Source of the DNA: Salvia splendens | Lineage: Eukaryota; Streptophyta; Magnoliopsida; Lamiales; Lamiaceae | Reading direction: 5' to 3' | Assembly (NCBI RefSeq): GCF_004379255.2 | Contig: NC_056033.1 | Coordinates: forward strand, 38,218,719 to 38,282,718 | DNA: 64,000 nucleotides | Shown: positions 21,201 to 30,843 of the stretch, piece after piece | Position numbering within the stretch: the stretch's first letter is position 1 | Layout of the letters: every line of letters begins with the position of its first letter | Notes under the pieces: model-generated | Told to the model about the DNA's origin: nothing | Databases searched by the model: none | Seen by the model: the letters and a program-made list of their open reading frames with translations, nothing else | Translations under genes and position numbers: made by a program

Positions 21201-22498
21201 ACCCACTTATGCAGGAAGTGGTTGAAAAAGAAGTGAAGAAATTGCTGAAATATGGGATGATCTATCCCATTTCCGATAGTGAGTGGGTTAGCCCGGTACA
21301 ATGTGTACCAAAGAAAGGGGGAATAACCGTGACCGTCAATGAGAAGAATGAGGTTTTGGCAACTCGATTGGTGAACTCATGGAGAGTTTGCATGGATTAT
21401 AGAAAGTTGAATACGGCGACGAGAAAAGATCACTTCCCGTTGCCATTTCTGGATCAGTTGCTCGATAGGATTGCGGGTTATTCCCATTATTGCTTTCTAG
21501 ATGGATATTCGGGGTACAATCAGATTGCAATTGCCCCGGAAGATCAAGAAAAGACGACATTCACATGTCCTATTGGAACTTATGCCTTCCGTCGGATGCC
21601 TTTTGGTTTGTGTAATGCACCGGCTACATTCCAACGTTGCATGATGGCAATTTTTTCTGATATGAATGAAGACATCATGGAGATCTTCATGGATGATTTC
21701 TCCGTCTTTGGATCCTCATTTGACTTTTGCTTAGAAAACTTGAGACGGGTCCTACAAAGATGTGAAGAATCAAATCTCGTGCTCAATTGGGAAAAGTGTC
21801 AGTTCATGGTCAAGGAAGGCATAGTGTTGGGACACAAGGTGTCAGAGTTGGGGTTGGAGATGGATAGGGCGAAGATTGATGTGATCTCAAAGTTACCTCC
21901 CCCAACGAATGTGAAGGGCATCCGTAGTTTCCTTGGACATGCGGGATTCTACCGACGTTTTATAAAGGATTTTTCAAAGATTGCAAAGCCACTTTGCAAC
22001 TTGCTTGAAAAGGATGCCAAGTTCGTCTTTGATGGGAAATGCCTTGAGGCATTTGAATTGCTGAAGAAAAAGCTAGTCGAAGCTCCTATTATTATCACAC
22101 CCGACTGGTCAAAGCCGTTTGAGCTGATGTGTGATGCTTCGGACTATGCTGTGGGGGCCGTTCTAGGCCAAAGGAGAGACAAGGTTCTACACGCTGTCTA
22201 CTATGCTAGCAAAGTACTCAACGAAGCTCAACTGAATTACACCACGACAGAGAAGGAAATGCTAGCAGTAGTGTATGCTTTTGAGAAGTTTCGTGCTTAC
22301 TTACTTGGCACGAAGGTGGTAGTGTTTACGGATCATTCGGCTATCAAGTACTTGATGAACAAGAAAGATGCAAAGCCTCGGTTGGTGAGGTGGATCCTTT
22401 TACTACAAGAGTTTGATGTGGAAATCAAAGACAAAAAGGGGACCGAGAATTTGGTAGCCGATCATCTGTCTAGATTAGAGGGATTGGAAGAGACGTAA
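18236..22498 (+). CDS. gypsy gag-protease-reverse transcriptase-RNase H polyprotein
   Basis: 1420 residues. Gag occupies about 1-350 (core near residues 105-240, LREKARAWYDSIPG). A zinc-knuckle-like CGLCQGGHHTDQC follows, with C-x2-C-x3-H-x4-C spacing, one residue off the usual. Protease is near residue 690-720 (LLDQGSGISLM, with the catalytic Asp). The reverse transcriptase has WRVCMDYRKLN, YNQIAIAPEDQEKTTFTCP and the catalytic EIFMDDFSVFG. RNase H has LMCDASDYAVGAVLG, TEKEMLAVVYA and FTDHSAIKYL and ends VADHLSRLEG. The frame closes at TAA (22496-22498), directly before the integrase part in the same frame. Coding is otherwise undamaged over 4.2 kb. Confidence 0.93.
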   Translation: MHTRSQGTPPFGLLCYQRRRVRGSPTEIFPDYPSPIRGNLFSEPSTERDSESESEMADNNEIPPPVVRFGDTLRSGIEYPGEFAYANNNINIPPHYISLVNGGNLFHGRDDEDPVSHLNAFYELTNSHRPPNVEHNLIKRVLFPFSLREKARAWYDSIPGYNIATFQELKTLFLLEYNSPMKIEKLREEITSFRQKYDESFAEAWKRFTELIRKCPSHGLAPGHDLLKFYKGLNSEGTGLVTAGSNGNLDDLTHDEVRALFQRLANNQRNWHNPRRGADRAGDTFGATKDAERVTAIEAQLADISTQMSSMTKAVKSLQLTPQPQAVTVMRCGLCQGGHHTDQCPNLQGPPVEDVNYIGNNRQGFNQGNQYNNQQNWRPQQTGWNQAGPSNNSGNQWRNNTQPPGYEKKPTVEDQLGQILSFMTKSQKENENFKERTVEKFGQMDATMRNLETQIGQLATASHTRIPNTIPSNTVPNPRGNEQCKAVVLRSGRELDSTPSMDGQGTSGISHAGADEMLGLHSSHAGADEACKGSPALVQGAQHGQEQAASGSKENGVEAELSEKFLAEKKGKQKVEMGSNGQLMTSPALDPKSKFNFPDHIPPPPYPPKRKKRAPKEKSFEWMMNVIRKVNVDVSLVDLFTNFPKFSKFFKDMMANKEKLQDEGIVALSMNCSQLISGMMPMKKRDPGSCVIPCEIGNTIFTKCLLDQGSGISLMALKTARAIGLENRMEPIDIALQLADHSIVKPTGIVEDVLVKVDKFVIPVDFIVLDMPEDKEVPILFGRPFLATGDVLLGAKDNSVTFRINGEQVTINVEKAMKHPSDAKACFRVDVLDKCIFDKMRCSASIEGSVYDKGSLERDFGSTIKVDFDFDESEDAQIDQPSLENECVVDTFVADVQPSIEVPPKLELKPLPTNLKYAFLGEDESLPVVISAMLNDEEELKLIELLKSHKKALGWSIADIKGISPAICMHKILMEDGAKPVRERQRRLNPLMQEVVEKEVKKLLKYGMIYPISDSEWVSPVQCVPKKGGITVTVNEKNEVLATRLVNSWRVCMDYRKLNTATRKDHFPLPFLDQLLDRIAGYSHYCFLDGYSGYNQIAIAPEDQEKTTFTCPIGTYAFRRMPFGLCNAPATFQRCMMAIFSDMNEDIMEIFMDDFSVFGSSFDFCLENLRRVLQRCEESNLVLNWEKCQFMVKEGIVLGHKVSELGLEMDRAKIDVISKLPPPTNVKGIRSFLGHAGFYRRFIKDFSKIAKPLCNLLEKDAKFVFDGKCLEAFELLKKKLVEAPIIITPDWSKPFELMCDASDYAVGAVLGQRRDKVLHAVYYASKVLNEAQLNYTTTEKEMLAVVYAFEKFRAYLLGTKVVVFTDHSAIKYLMNKKDAKPRLVRWILLLQEFDVEIKDKKGTENLVADHLSRLEGLEET

Positions 22499-23872
22499 GA
22501 TGAAAGAAAGAAAAGGATAAATGAGAAATTTCCCGACGAGCAAGTGTTGCAAGTGGAGGCTCGGGAAACATATGTGCCGTGGTTTGCCAATTTGGCAAAC
22601 TACCTTGTCACGGGCATTATACCAGAAGGGTTGTCATCTAACCAAAAGAAGAAGTTTTTGAGTGACACCCGCACATATGTTTGGGAAGATCCGTTTCTCT
22701 TCCGGATTTGTAGTGATGGAGTGATTCGAAGGTGCGTTGGAGAGCATGAGCACCTTCAGATTTTGTCTGCATGCCATGATTCGTTGTATGGCGGCCACTT
22801 TGGAGCACGACGAACTGCTTTTAAAGTGCTTCAGTCCGGATTCTTTTGGCCATCGATCTTCAAGGATGCAAAAGCCTATGTAGAACGATGTGACAGTTGC
22901 CAAAGAGCCGGCAATATCTCGTGGAGGAATGAAATGCCGATGAATAATATTCACGAGGTAGAACTTTTCGATGTTTGGGGAATAGACTTCATGGGACCGT
23001 TTCCCAAGTCTAATGGGCAGCAATACATTCTCGTTGCTGTCGACTACGTATCTAAGTGGGTAGAGGCAGTGGCCTCGGCAACCAATGATGCCAAAGTGGT
23101 GTTGAAATTTATCAAGAATCACATCTTTAACCGCTTTGGGACACCACGAGCCATTATCAGTGATGGAGGAACTCATTTTTGCAACAAATTGTTTGAAAAC
23201 CTCCTAGGAAAGTATGGTGTCCAACACAAGGTTGCTACCCCTTATCATCCCCAAACAAGTGGTCAAGTTGAAGTCTCCAATCGTGAGATAAAGCGGGTGC
23301 TTGAGAAAGTTGTAAGGCCGTCTCGGAAGGATTGGGCTCAAAAGCTAGATGATGCTTTGTGGGCCTATCGAACGGCGTATAAGACCCCGATTGGAACTTC
23401 ACCATACAAATTGGTATTTGGGAAGGCTTGCCATTTGCCGGTAGAGCTTGAGCATAAAGCTTTTTGGGCTTTGCAAAAGCTTAATTTGGATTATGATGCT
23501 GCAGCCGAGAAGAGGATGTGCGATATGAATGAGATGGATGAGTTTAGGCTTCATGCATATGAGAGCGTTGATCTCTACAAAGAGCGTGCTAAGAGGGTAC
23601 ATGATGCAGCCATTAAGCCTCGTCAATTCCATGAGGGACAACTGGTCCTTTTGTACAACTCTCGGCTTAGACTGTTTCCGGGCAAGCTCAAGTCAAGATG
23701 GTGGGGTCCCTATGTGGTGCACAAGGTATACCCCTATGGTGCTGTGGATGTTCGGGATCAGAAGAATGGTAGCATTTGGAAGGTGAATGGCCAACGCTTG
23801 AAGGCCTATGTTGGAGTTGAAAGTGGCACGGAGACAGAAGAGGTGGTCACACTAGAGAATCCGAAAGTGTAG
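22499..23872 (+). CDS. gypsy integrase, in frame after a stop codon
   Basis: This continues the frame of the polyprotein after the single TAA, and there is no good ATG near its start. It has the zinc-binding domain ([10 protein letters not shown]), then the catalytic core with the three acidic residues in [21 protein letters not shown] and [13 protein letters not shown]-terminal region follows ([23 protein letters not shown]) with the GPY/F-like motif of gypsy integrases. Either the stop is a recent nonsense mutation or the two parts are made by readthrough. The sequence alone cannot say which. Confidence 0.9.
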   Translation, partial: DERKKRINEKFPDEQVLQVEARETYVPWFANLANYLVTGIIPEGLSSNQKKKFLSDTRTYVWEDPFLFRICSDGVIRRCVGEHEHLQILSACHDSLYGGHFGARRTAFKVLQSGFFWPSIFKDAKAYVERCDSCQRAGNISWRNEMPMNNIHEVELFDVWGIDFMGPFPKSNGQQYILVAVDYVSKWVEAVASATNDAKVVLKFIKNHIFNRFGTPRAIISDGGTHFCNKLFENLLGKYGVQHKVATPYHPQTSGQVEVSNREIKRVLEKVVRPSRKDWAQKLDDALWAYRTAYKTPIGTSPYKLVFGKACHLPVELEHKAFWALQKLNLDYDAAAEKRMCDMNEMDEFRLHAYESVDLYKERAKRVHDAAIKPRQFHEGQLVLLYNSRLRLFPGKLKSRWWGPYVVHKVYPYGAVDVRDQKNGSIWKVNGQRLKAYVGVESGTETEEVVTLENPKV

Positions 23873-25562
23873 ACCAAAGATGAAGAAGGTCGAGCCAACG
23901 ACTATAAACAAAGGCGCTGATTGGGAGGCAACCCAAGTTTTTATCTTTCTTTTATCTTTTGGTTTCATATGTTGGAGGTTTTGTTTGCTCAATTCTTTCC
24001 TCCAACATTTATTTTGAATTGAGTGTTTCTTTTTGTAGGTTTTGTTTCTTTTTGTAGGAGCAACATGGAGATGTGATGTATGTTGGAGCTTAGGAGGAAG
24101 CAATCCCGCTGAGGATTTTCACACCCACCCGCCCACCCGAATGCACTATGTATTTCATGCAAAGTTTGGGGGAGTCTTCTTTCCCTTTACTTTTTATGTT
24201 GTCTTTGCATGCATTGAGGACAATGATGCATTCAAGTTTGGGGGGGTTTGTATGGTTTGGTGCATGTTTGTGGGTGTTTGAAATGATTTGAAATAAAAAT
24301 GTTGTGAGTCTATGTAGTTGACGGATGCATGTTAGATCTTCGGCTTTCTGGTTGGGAAATCTTATTTGATTTTACTTGAACTTTGAAGCCTAGGATGAAT
24401 GGAATAGGTGCATGAATCTATTTGAAAAAGCATGTCGTGATTACATCCGATTTCTTGAGTTGAGGAGAGTATGAAAATCGCTTGGCTTGTGGAAATTATT
24501 TAGGGTTGTTTGGCTTTATCAAGTTGCGTACTTGCGTTCGTTTGTGTTAACGATATGGGAGGATAAGGCACTAGGATGAACTCCATGGCCAAAGGATCAC
24601 ATGTCTAGTCCATCACATGATCCCATAGAAGCCACCTTGAGCTTAATTCCCTATTCTTTGTGTAAACACTTAGCCAAACACTTAGCTACTTAAATAAGCC
24701 TAACCTTAGCCTAATCGATTGACCTTGCTACTATTTGAGTGCTAAATACAAGTTGAGCTTGGTGTTTTGAGTTGTGAGTGTGGGGGTGGTGAATTGTAAA
24801 GTATAGATTTTCCTAGACTTGATGTTATGAGAAAGGAAGGAAGTTCTTAGAAAAGAAAGAAAAAGAAAAAAAAAAAAGAGGAAAAGACGACCTCCAAATT
24901 CGCAAAAGTCGAGGTCTTGTCAAAAGAAAGACAAAAGAAGAGAAAAGAGAAAAGAGAAAGAATAAAAAGTTTGAGAATAAAGTTAGAACTTCTTTTTGTT
25001 TAAGTTGTGATCTTGTTTAGAATACGATCTCAAGTTTGGGGGAGTTTGAGTTGAGTTGTAAAATTTTGTGTTGTTCGATCTTTGGAAGGATGTTGTAGGA
25101 GGGAAGATTTTGGCACTCAAATGTGTAGCCTTTGAGCTCACCATCCATACTATCCTACCTCGTCCCTAGCCCCATTACAACCTTGAACGAAGACCTTGGA
25201 CCTTATCGTTGATGCTTGTGGATGTTGTATCAATAGCTTGGTAGAGTTGAAAAAGTTCGATTTGAAATCCGTGAGTCTATGTGATTAGTAATGCTTGATG
25301 AGTTGATGATGACGGTTTGAGTTGTTTGATCATATGCTTGGACTTACTTTGAAGTGTACCTTGACTTGAAGTTCTAGGGGGATGAGTGCTTGTTCTTGAG
25401 AGTGGGAAATCTCGGTTGGAAGTGTTGGGGGTTTAAATTTTGTCACTCACGTCCCTATATGATTCTTTGTGATGAAAATCTTTGCGGGTTAGATTTGGTT
25501 GAGTCTTGGTGCTGAAAATGTATCTTGCTCGGGGCGAGCAAGAGCTTAAGTTTGGGGGTATT
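23873..25562 (+). other. gypsy 3' untranslated region with repeated polypurine motifs
   Basis: No coding frame of note. The motif AAGTTTGGGGG occurs near 24160, 24233, 25030 and at 25548, the last one 5 bp before the 3' LTR, where it is the likely polypurine tract for plus-strand priming. A long purine-rich stretch lies at 24826-24970. Confidence 0.75.
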
Positions 25563-26838
25563 TGATGCGAAGCATATTTCTTATATTTTTCCCCCTAAAC
25601 TACACACTTTCCATGTACTTGTCACTCATCAAAGTGTATTTGTAGGGAAGTTTAGGAGAGTGAAAGCTGGAAGTTCGCAGGTGAAATGGGCAAAGCATGA
25701 GAACGCCCGGTCGGGCGATTCTGAGCTTCAAAACGCCCGGTCGGGCGTTACGCATAAGGATTCCAGAAAGTTCGCCCGGTCGGGCGGTTAGTGACGACAC
25801 AAAACGCCCGGTCGGGCGTTTCACCGCGATACCCCTAGAAGCCTTTCGCCCGGTCGGGCGTTTCGTTCGTTAAATTCGCCCGGTCGGGCGTATTTGCCGA
25901 GTAACTTCTAAATGGCAGTTATTTCAGAAAAGGAGGGGATAAGTTAGAGGAAAGAAGAGGAGAAAGGTGACGAATTTTACAGAGAAAAAAAGACAGAACG
26001 GAGAAGAAGGAAGAAGAGAAGAGAAGGAGGAAAATCTACCCGACACTCCGACGATCCGACTCCGCCATCCAATTCTACTCCGAAAGAGCATGCCTTCTAC
26101 GGTTTTAATCATTGAGTTTATCATGTATCAAGGCTAGGCTCATTTGTTGCTCCAAGTTGTGAATTAGACTCGTTAGAATGCTTCTACACTTTTGAACTCA
26201 TGTTTGATATCATTGATTGTGTTTAATGCGTAATTCTATTACTTTAGAGGCATCTTTTGTGATAGATATCTAATCCTTGTTTATTGTCTCTTTAACATAG
26301 ACATGGATGGATTAATCAATTGTTATGCTATCAAATTAAAATTGTTCAGAGGATAATTTGATAGTGGATTAGGTAAGCTCGTATAGTAGATGATGTTAGA
26401 TTCCCGCGCTTCCGCAGGAGTTGAATGCCTTCGAAAATTAATTCATGGAACAAGTGTTCAGCTGACTGTGAATTATACGTCGCAAACATGTTCAGTGCAA
26501 GCGATTAGGTTGATAAGTTAATCCCAAATTTGTGTGTGATAAATGTGTAGAATGATTCGAGTCTAAGGAGCAACTTGGAGTGACCTGTTCTTCTCGTGTT
26601 TAAAATCCTTGCGTAGTTAGTTTGTTAACTTAGTGTCATTAATCATCAAAACCAAAAATCGAACCTTTTTATGCTTTGTTTAGTGTTAAGCTTTAATAAT
26701 CATTTCCTTCCCTGTGGATCGACACCTAAAATACTACACACGAAGCTGTATTCTTGCAGTTAGTGATAATATTTGGGTAATTAAATTGAACTTGCGTGCG
26801 AAATTGATCTGTTTTACAAACCAGTATTATCCACATCA
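25563..26838 (+). repeat. 3' LTR of the gypsy element
   Basis: Same length and, as far as I can compare, same sequence as the 5' LTR except the next-to-last base. It ends CCACATCA and is followed by the target duplication CTAAT. The six CGCCCGGTCGGGCG motifs are present at 25704-25890. Confidence 0.95.
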
Positions 26839-27139
26839 CTAATCCAAGCCAGATAAATATGATCTTGAACAAAGTTGATGCCTTAAATATATATATTTAA
26901 GCTTTTCAATTAAAAAACAATTGCACCTCCACAACTGACGAGGCTGTAGTTTCTTTTTCTCTCAACAAATACAAGATACAACTCAAGCACTTGCAACGGC
27001 TGCCTCTTCTTTATCATCTTCGTCTTCTTTATCATCTTTCCCTCGCTCTTCCTTAGCAAGGCAATGACATCGCCACGGCGTAACCTCCTGAGTTTCTGTT
27101 GGCGGTCGCCCCTCCGAACATCCCCTCCTTCCCTGGCGG

Positions 27140-27501
27140 AGCATCTCGAGCTTGATCCAGCCTCCGACTCATAAGTTTTGCAGCGAGTTTGCTGCGGCGA
27201 ACGCGATTATTGACGCGCTCTGCGGCCACCTGACGCAGCTGGAGGACGGGGCGGCGTACGAATCGGCTTTCGCCGCGATTCACCACCGGAGGTTGAATTG
27301 GATTCCGATTCTTCAGATGCAAACGTACTTTTCCATCGCAGACGTGACGGCGGAGCTGAAGAAGGTGGTGGAGAAGAAGATATCGGAGAATGACACGGAG
27401 GTGAACAAGGGTGATTGTGCGGCGGCGATCGACGGGGAAGAGAAACATAAAGATAATAATCACCATAATTTCCAACTAGATTTGGAAATTGAAACTGCAT
27501 A
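27140..27501 (+). pseudogene. Captured fragment of an ALKBH9/10-like gene
   Basis: The frame 27152-27501 contains FCSEFAAANAIIDALCGHL, FAAIHHRRLNWIPILQMQ and YFSIADVTAELKKV. This resembles the conserved N-terminal region of the plant ALKBH9/ALKBH10 (m6A RNA demethylase) proteins. The 2-oxoglutarate/iron oxygenase domain is absent, so no demethylase activity is possible. It lies about 150 bp inside the right end of element A. The assignment rests on memory of the family and is moderate. Confidence 0.6.
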
Positions 27502-27648
27502 ATTTCATATTTAAATCTCATAATATAATTTCCAAAAATACCCTTGGCCTATTTTGTATTATTGAAATAAATAATATTTGTTCCATTAAAATGTGTGGCT
27601 GAGATTTGTTCTCTAGTTATACACTTAAGATTAGTTATATCTTGATCA

Positions 27649-27654
<6 letters not shown>

Positions 27655-27706
<52 letters not shown>
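27655..27706. repeat. TA microsatellite between element A and MITE C1
   Basis: An uninterrupted TA run. The end of A (GATCACTACCC) and the start of C1 (GGATTGTGATC) both abut it. Confidence 0.95.
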
Positions 27707-27708
<2 letters not shown>

Positions 27709-28023
27709 ATTGTGATCAAGATAGAACCATTCTTAAACGTAGAACAAATGCCAAACGGAGGTCGTTAGATCTTTTAATCCAATGGTGTTGATTTGCACAA
27801 CAACTTCCCATTACAACCAAAACTATTATTAATGGGTGAATGCAGATAAGTGAAAAAATAAAGCATGCATGAACTCTTCTTCGTTTCATTCATTCTTCTA
27901 TCAACATGTGAGTTTTTTCACATGTTGAGTCCGGAATGTCGTGAAAACATAGTCTAATATGTATGATTTTTAATCTTGACCGTCATTTTTTCCTCATCCA
28001 ATGAATAAAATATGTAGAGTTCT

Positions 28024-28026
<3 letters not shown>
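27707..28026 (+). mobile_element. MITE C1 (first copy, right end lost)
   Basis: Begins GGATTGTGATCAAGATAGAA. Its 320 bp are nearly identical to 51170-51512 apart from a 20-base duplication in the other copy. It stops at GTTCTAGG and runs straight into a TA tract, so the right terminal repeat found in the second copy is missing. Confidence 0.8.

Positions 28027-28070
<44 letters not shown>
28027..28070. repeat. TA microsatellite
   Basis: A TA run directly after the truncated right end of MITE C1. Confidence 0.9.
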
Positions 28071-28073
<3 letters not shown>

Positions 28074-28107
28074 TATCTATATACTATAGTAATTAAATTA
28101 AATTAAA

Positions 28108-28815
28108 TTTCAAACACACATTGATCAAACGATTACGGGCCCATTAACCGTCAAACGGCCCCGCAACGAGCCTAGGCCCATTTAGCTATAGATAAATGGA
28201 CAGAGAATTATGTTCCAGTCTAGCCTGTTTTTTATTTATTTATGTTGAAAATTATGTTGCGTAATTGCTATAGCTCACTTGCTCAGCATAAAATTCTATA
28301 AACGATTATAATATATTAATGTTATCCTTTCAGAACGATTTTTGTAATTAGGGAATTACAAATAATAATACTCCCTCCTCCGTCCACATCTCAATTTGCT
28401 TTCGGAAAGTTCATAACTAAAGTTTCACTTACTTTTTTTTTTGTTTTAGATAGTGGATTTCACCCTCTACTATATTCTTACTGCTATAAAATAATATATA
28501 AAGTGATTCCTTCACATTTTCTTAAAATCGTGCCAAGTCAAACCGAGACTCTAATAATTAATCACACTATCATTTTCAGGGGTAACCTTCTCCCATCTGA
28601 TATAATGGAGAAAAAATTGAGCAAGTATTTAAATTTGTAATAGTATTATATACTCCCTGTCCATTTATACATAGATAAATGGGCCTAGGCTAGACGGGAA
28701 TCATAATTCCGTGTCCATATTTATATATAGCTTAATGGGGCTAGGCTCGTTTGTGGGGCCCTTTGACGGTTAAGAGGCCCGCAATTCAGTATGAATTTAT
28801 GATCAATGTGTTTAA
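28108..28815. repeat. Inverted repeat, about 120-bp arms
   Basis: Arms at about 28108-28227 and 28688-28815 are inverted copies. They share ACACATTGATCA, TAACCGTCAAA, AACGAGCCTAG, AATTATG and GTCTAGCCT. The spacer holds a Stowaway start (ACTCCCTCCTCCGTCCAC, 28371). This could be a fold-back element, or two copies of one repeat in opposite orientation. Confidence 0.7.
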
Positions 28816-29253
28816 AATGCTAGTACTGTATTCGGTATCTTTGTGATGCATCATCATACATGCCCGTCAATGGATACCGTCAAATATATACTTTAATACA
28901 AAATTTAGAAATTTCAGCTCCTATCAATAAATATTTCTGCGTCCGCCACTGCCTATGTATATGCAGTATGTGGAATTCGAGTCATTGCCAACTTGGCATC
29001 GCAAAAACAAGATAATTATACCATTTGTACAATCCCCTATTTTGAAGAAGGAATTTTCGCGCAAATTGAAACAGTTTAATCGATCTTCCCTAGCATTTGG
29101 CTTTTTCCCATATTCATCTTTCCGTTTTTATACTTAGAAATCATCCAATTTTGAAGCTACATTATTTTAGCGTTTAAGCAAGATATAAAAAATGATCCAT
29201 ATATAAAATAAACTTGTTGAAAGGAAGATACAACAATATAACTATAATAATAA
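28816..29253. other. Spacer with one hAT-like terminal word
   Basis: AT-rich. TGCGTCCGCCACTGCC near 28938-28953 resembles the CAGTGGCGGA terminus of hAT elements in this window, but no partner end is seen. No gene. Confidence 0.4.
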
Positions 29254-30233
29254 TCTATACTAATCTAAAGTGCAAGTTTGATGAAAAGTCCTTAATACCC
29301 TTTTTGGAGGGAAAATGGAAAGATGATGTGTCTTCTATTCAAAAATAATTTTTTAAGGCAAAAACAATTGGACAAATAATAGCCCAATAAAATGCTAACT
29401 TCTTGAAGAAGTGTTAAAACACATTTAAATAGTGCACTACCATTAAATTTTTTTATAATTAAGTTATTAAATTTATATATTAATTAGCCTTATATTTGAG
29501 TTAAATTGGAATTGTGCTAGAGAGTTTAGTTTGCCTTCCATTTATTTAGGTTAAAATTGAGATTTAATCATTTATTGCAATACTTTTTAATATAAAGAGT
29601 AGTGTAAATTCTCACATTATTCAAAACAAACAAGATGCATAAAATATTATCGTTATTTTAAGTGATAGTAGTAATTTATTTTTTATACATATATGTGGCG
29701 GGAAGTAAGAAATTTATTCTTTTCAATATAAAAAATTCATTTAGTCTTTGGAAATGTATATCAAGTTATGCTATGGTCTGAAATTAAAAGAAAGAAATAA
29801 ACAGTCAACTAAAATGTGATTATTGGATAATACAAATTTTCTAACTTGACTTCTCAAAGAAGTTTTTAATTTTTTATGATTTAAATTATTCATATATTTA
29901 ATGTGGATATGTTTAATATTCCATATATTTTTTTTCAAATTAATTTTTTATAAATTAAGCTATTAAATTTATATATTAATTTACCTTTTATTTGGATTAA
30001 TGACTTGCATAGCACTTTCAATAAACATCTTTACTCACACATATTTTTTTTATTTGTATAACTTATTCTAATTAATTCATACTCTTTGATCATTAGTCAC
30101 ACATCTTATTTTTATCATTATTTTTTTAAATCTCCATATTTCTTTCAATTCTTATTTTCTATATATTTATTATATTTTATATTCATTATTTGAAACTCTT
30201 ATATCTCGTGCATAGCTCGGGTGTTAATACTAG
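29254..30233 (+). mobile_element. Non-autonomous Helitron (980 bp)
   Basis: The 5' end is TCTATACTAATCTAAAGTGC and the 3' end is CTCGTGCATAGCTCGGG then TGTTAATACTAG. The imperfect hairpin stands about 10 bp before the terminal CTAG. The flanking bases are A (29253) and T (30234), the AT target of Helitrons. There are no target duplications and no Rep/helicase coding. The interior is AT-rich. Confidence 0.75.
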
Positions 30234-30843
30234 TACTACTAAATCACGACGAGAAACCACAACTTCAGTTTATTTAAATAAAGCCTTGAATTATCTTCTT
30301 TTCTTTTTCTTCGATTTCGGGACGCCTCTCCATTTGATGCATTGTTTGGAGATGGGGTTGATCTATTTTATCTCCGACGAGAAGGGAAATTGTTAGTTTC
30401 CTCCTTGGGGATCATTTTGATCCAAGCTCGATGGACTGATACACAATATAGGACAGGGCTATCATTCTCAAACTCTAGAAAATTACTATCTACTCCATCC
30501 GTCTTATCGAAGATGACTCACTTTACTTTTAGTTTGTCCCACTTCGGTTTTTTGAATTCTGTTTTCTAGATCCGTCACATGGACGAAACAAAGAATCCCC
30601 TAGATAAGCACGGGATATAAAAGTCCAAGCACGCAACAGCTCATTACGCATGTTGATGCGATTTTGAAAGCTCATTTATTGTAGTGTTATGTCGACCTTT
30701 CTGTCATTACATGGCAATCAGGCCACCGTTTTTGTCAGCTATATTAGATTTTCTGTCTCAATAGTCTCACGTGTCTTATTATATTAGTTTAATTATAACT
30801 ACTAGATCGCTTGCTTGACTTTATACACATGTAGAAAACAGAT
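30234..30843. other. Spacer upstream of the FAO pseudogene
   Basis: Holds a Stowaway-like fragment (ACTCCATCCGTCTTATCGA, near 30491-30510) without a right end, and the former promoter of the fatty alcohol oxidase. No intact gene. Confidence 0.5.

Larger units (their letters stand above)
16598..26838 (+). mobile_element. Young Ty3/gypsy (Athila/Tat-like) retrotransposon
   Basis: Complete element: LTRs at 16598-17873 and 25563-26838 (1276 bp each), and a perfect 5-bp target duplication CTAAT at 16593-16597 and 26839-26843. The primer-binding site is complementary to tRNA-Asp (17879-17896). A single gag-pol reading frame runs from 18236 to 23872, cut by one in-frame TAA at 22496-22498. By eye I find only one difference between the LTRs (T at 17872, C at 26837), so insertion was recent. 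Order is gag, protease, reverse transcriptase, RNase H, integrase. No envelope-like frame is seen in the 1.7 kb after integrase. Confidence 0.95.
14580..27654. mobile_element. TIR element A carrying host gene pieces, split by a gypsy insertion
   Basis: The left end (GGGTCATGATC, then TATAACTAGAGAACAAA and AGCCACA) is matched on the opposite strand at the right end (GGGTAGTGATC, then TATAACTAGAGAACAAA and AGCCACA). Both terminal repeats are about 70 bp with the blocks in equal spacing. Each end abuts a TA microsatellite, so a target duplication cannot be read. Removing the 10.25-kb gypsy insertion leaves about 2.8 kb, which holds a polyphenol oxidase piece, a 44-bp satellite and an ALKBH-like piece. 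I see no transposase. It resembles Pack-MULE/Pack-TIR gene-carrying elements, but its superfamily is undetermined. Confidence 0.65.

Noticed and set aside
18389..23641. Minus-strand frames within the gypsy element
   Set aside because: Shadows of the gag-pol coding frame.
23873..25562. Envelope-like frame after integrase, as in some Athila elements
   Set aside because: No open frame of suitable length or with membrane segments is present.
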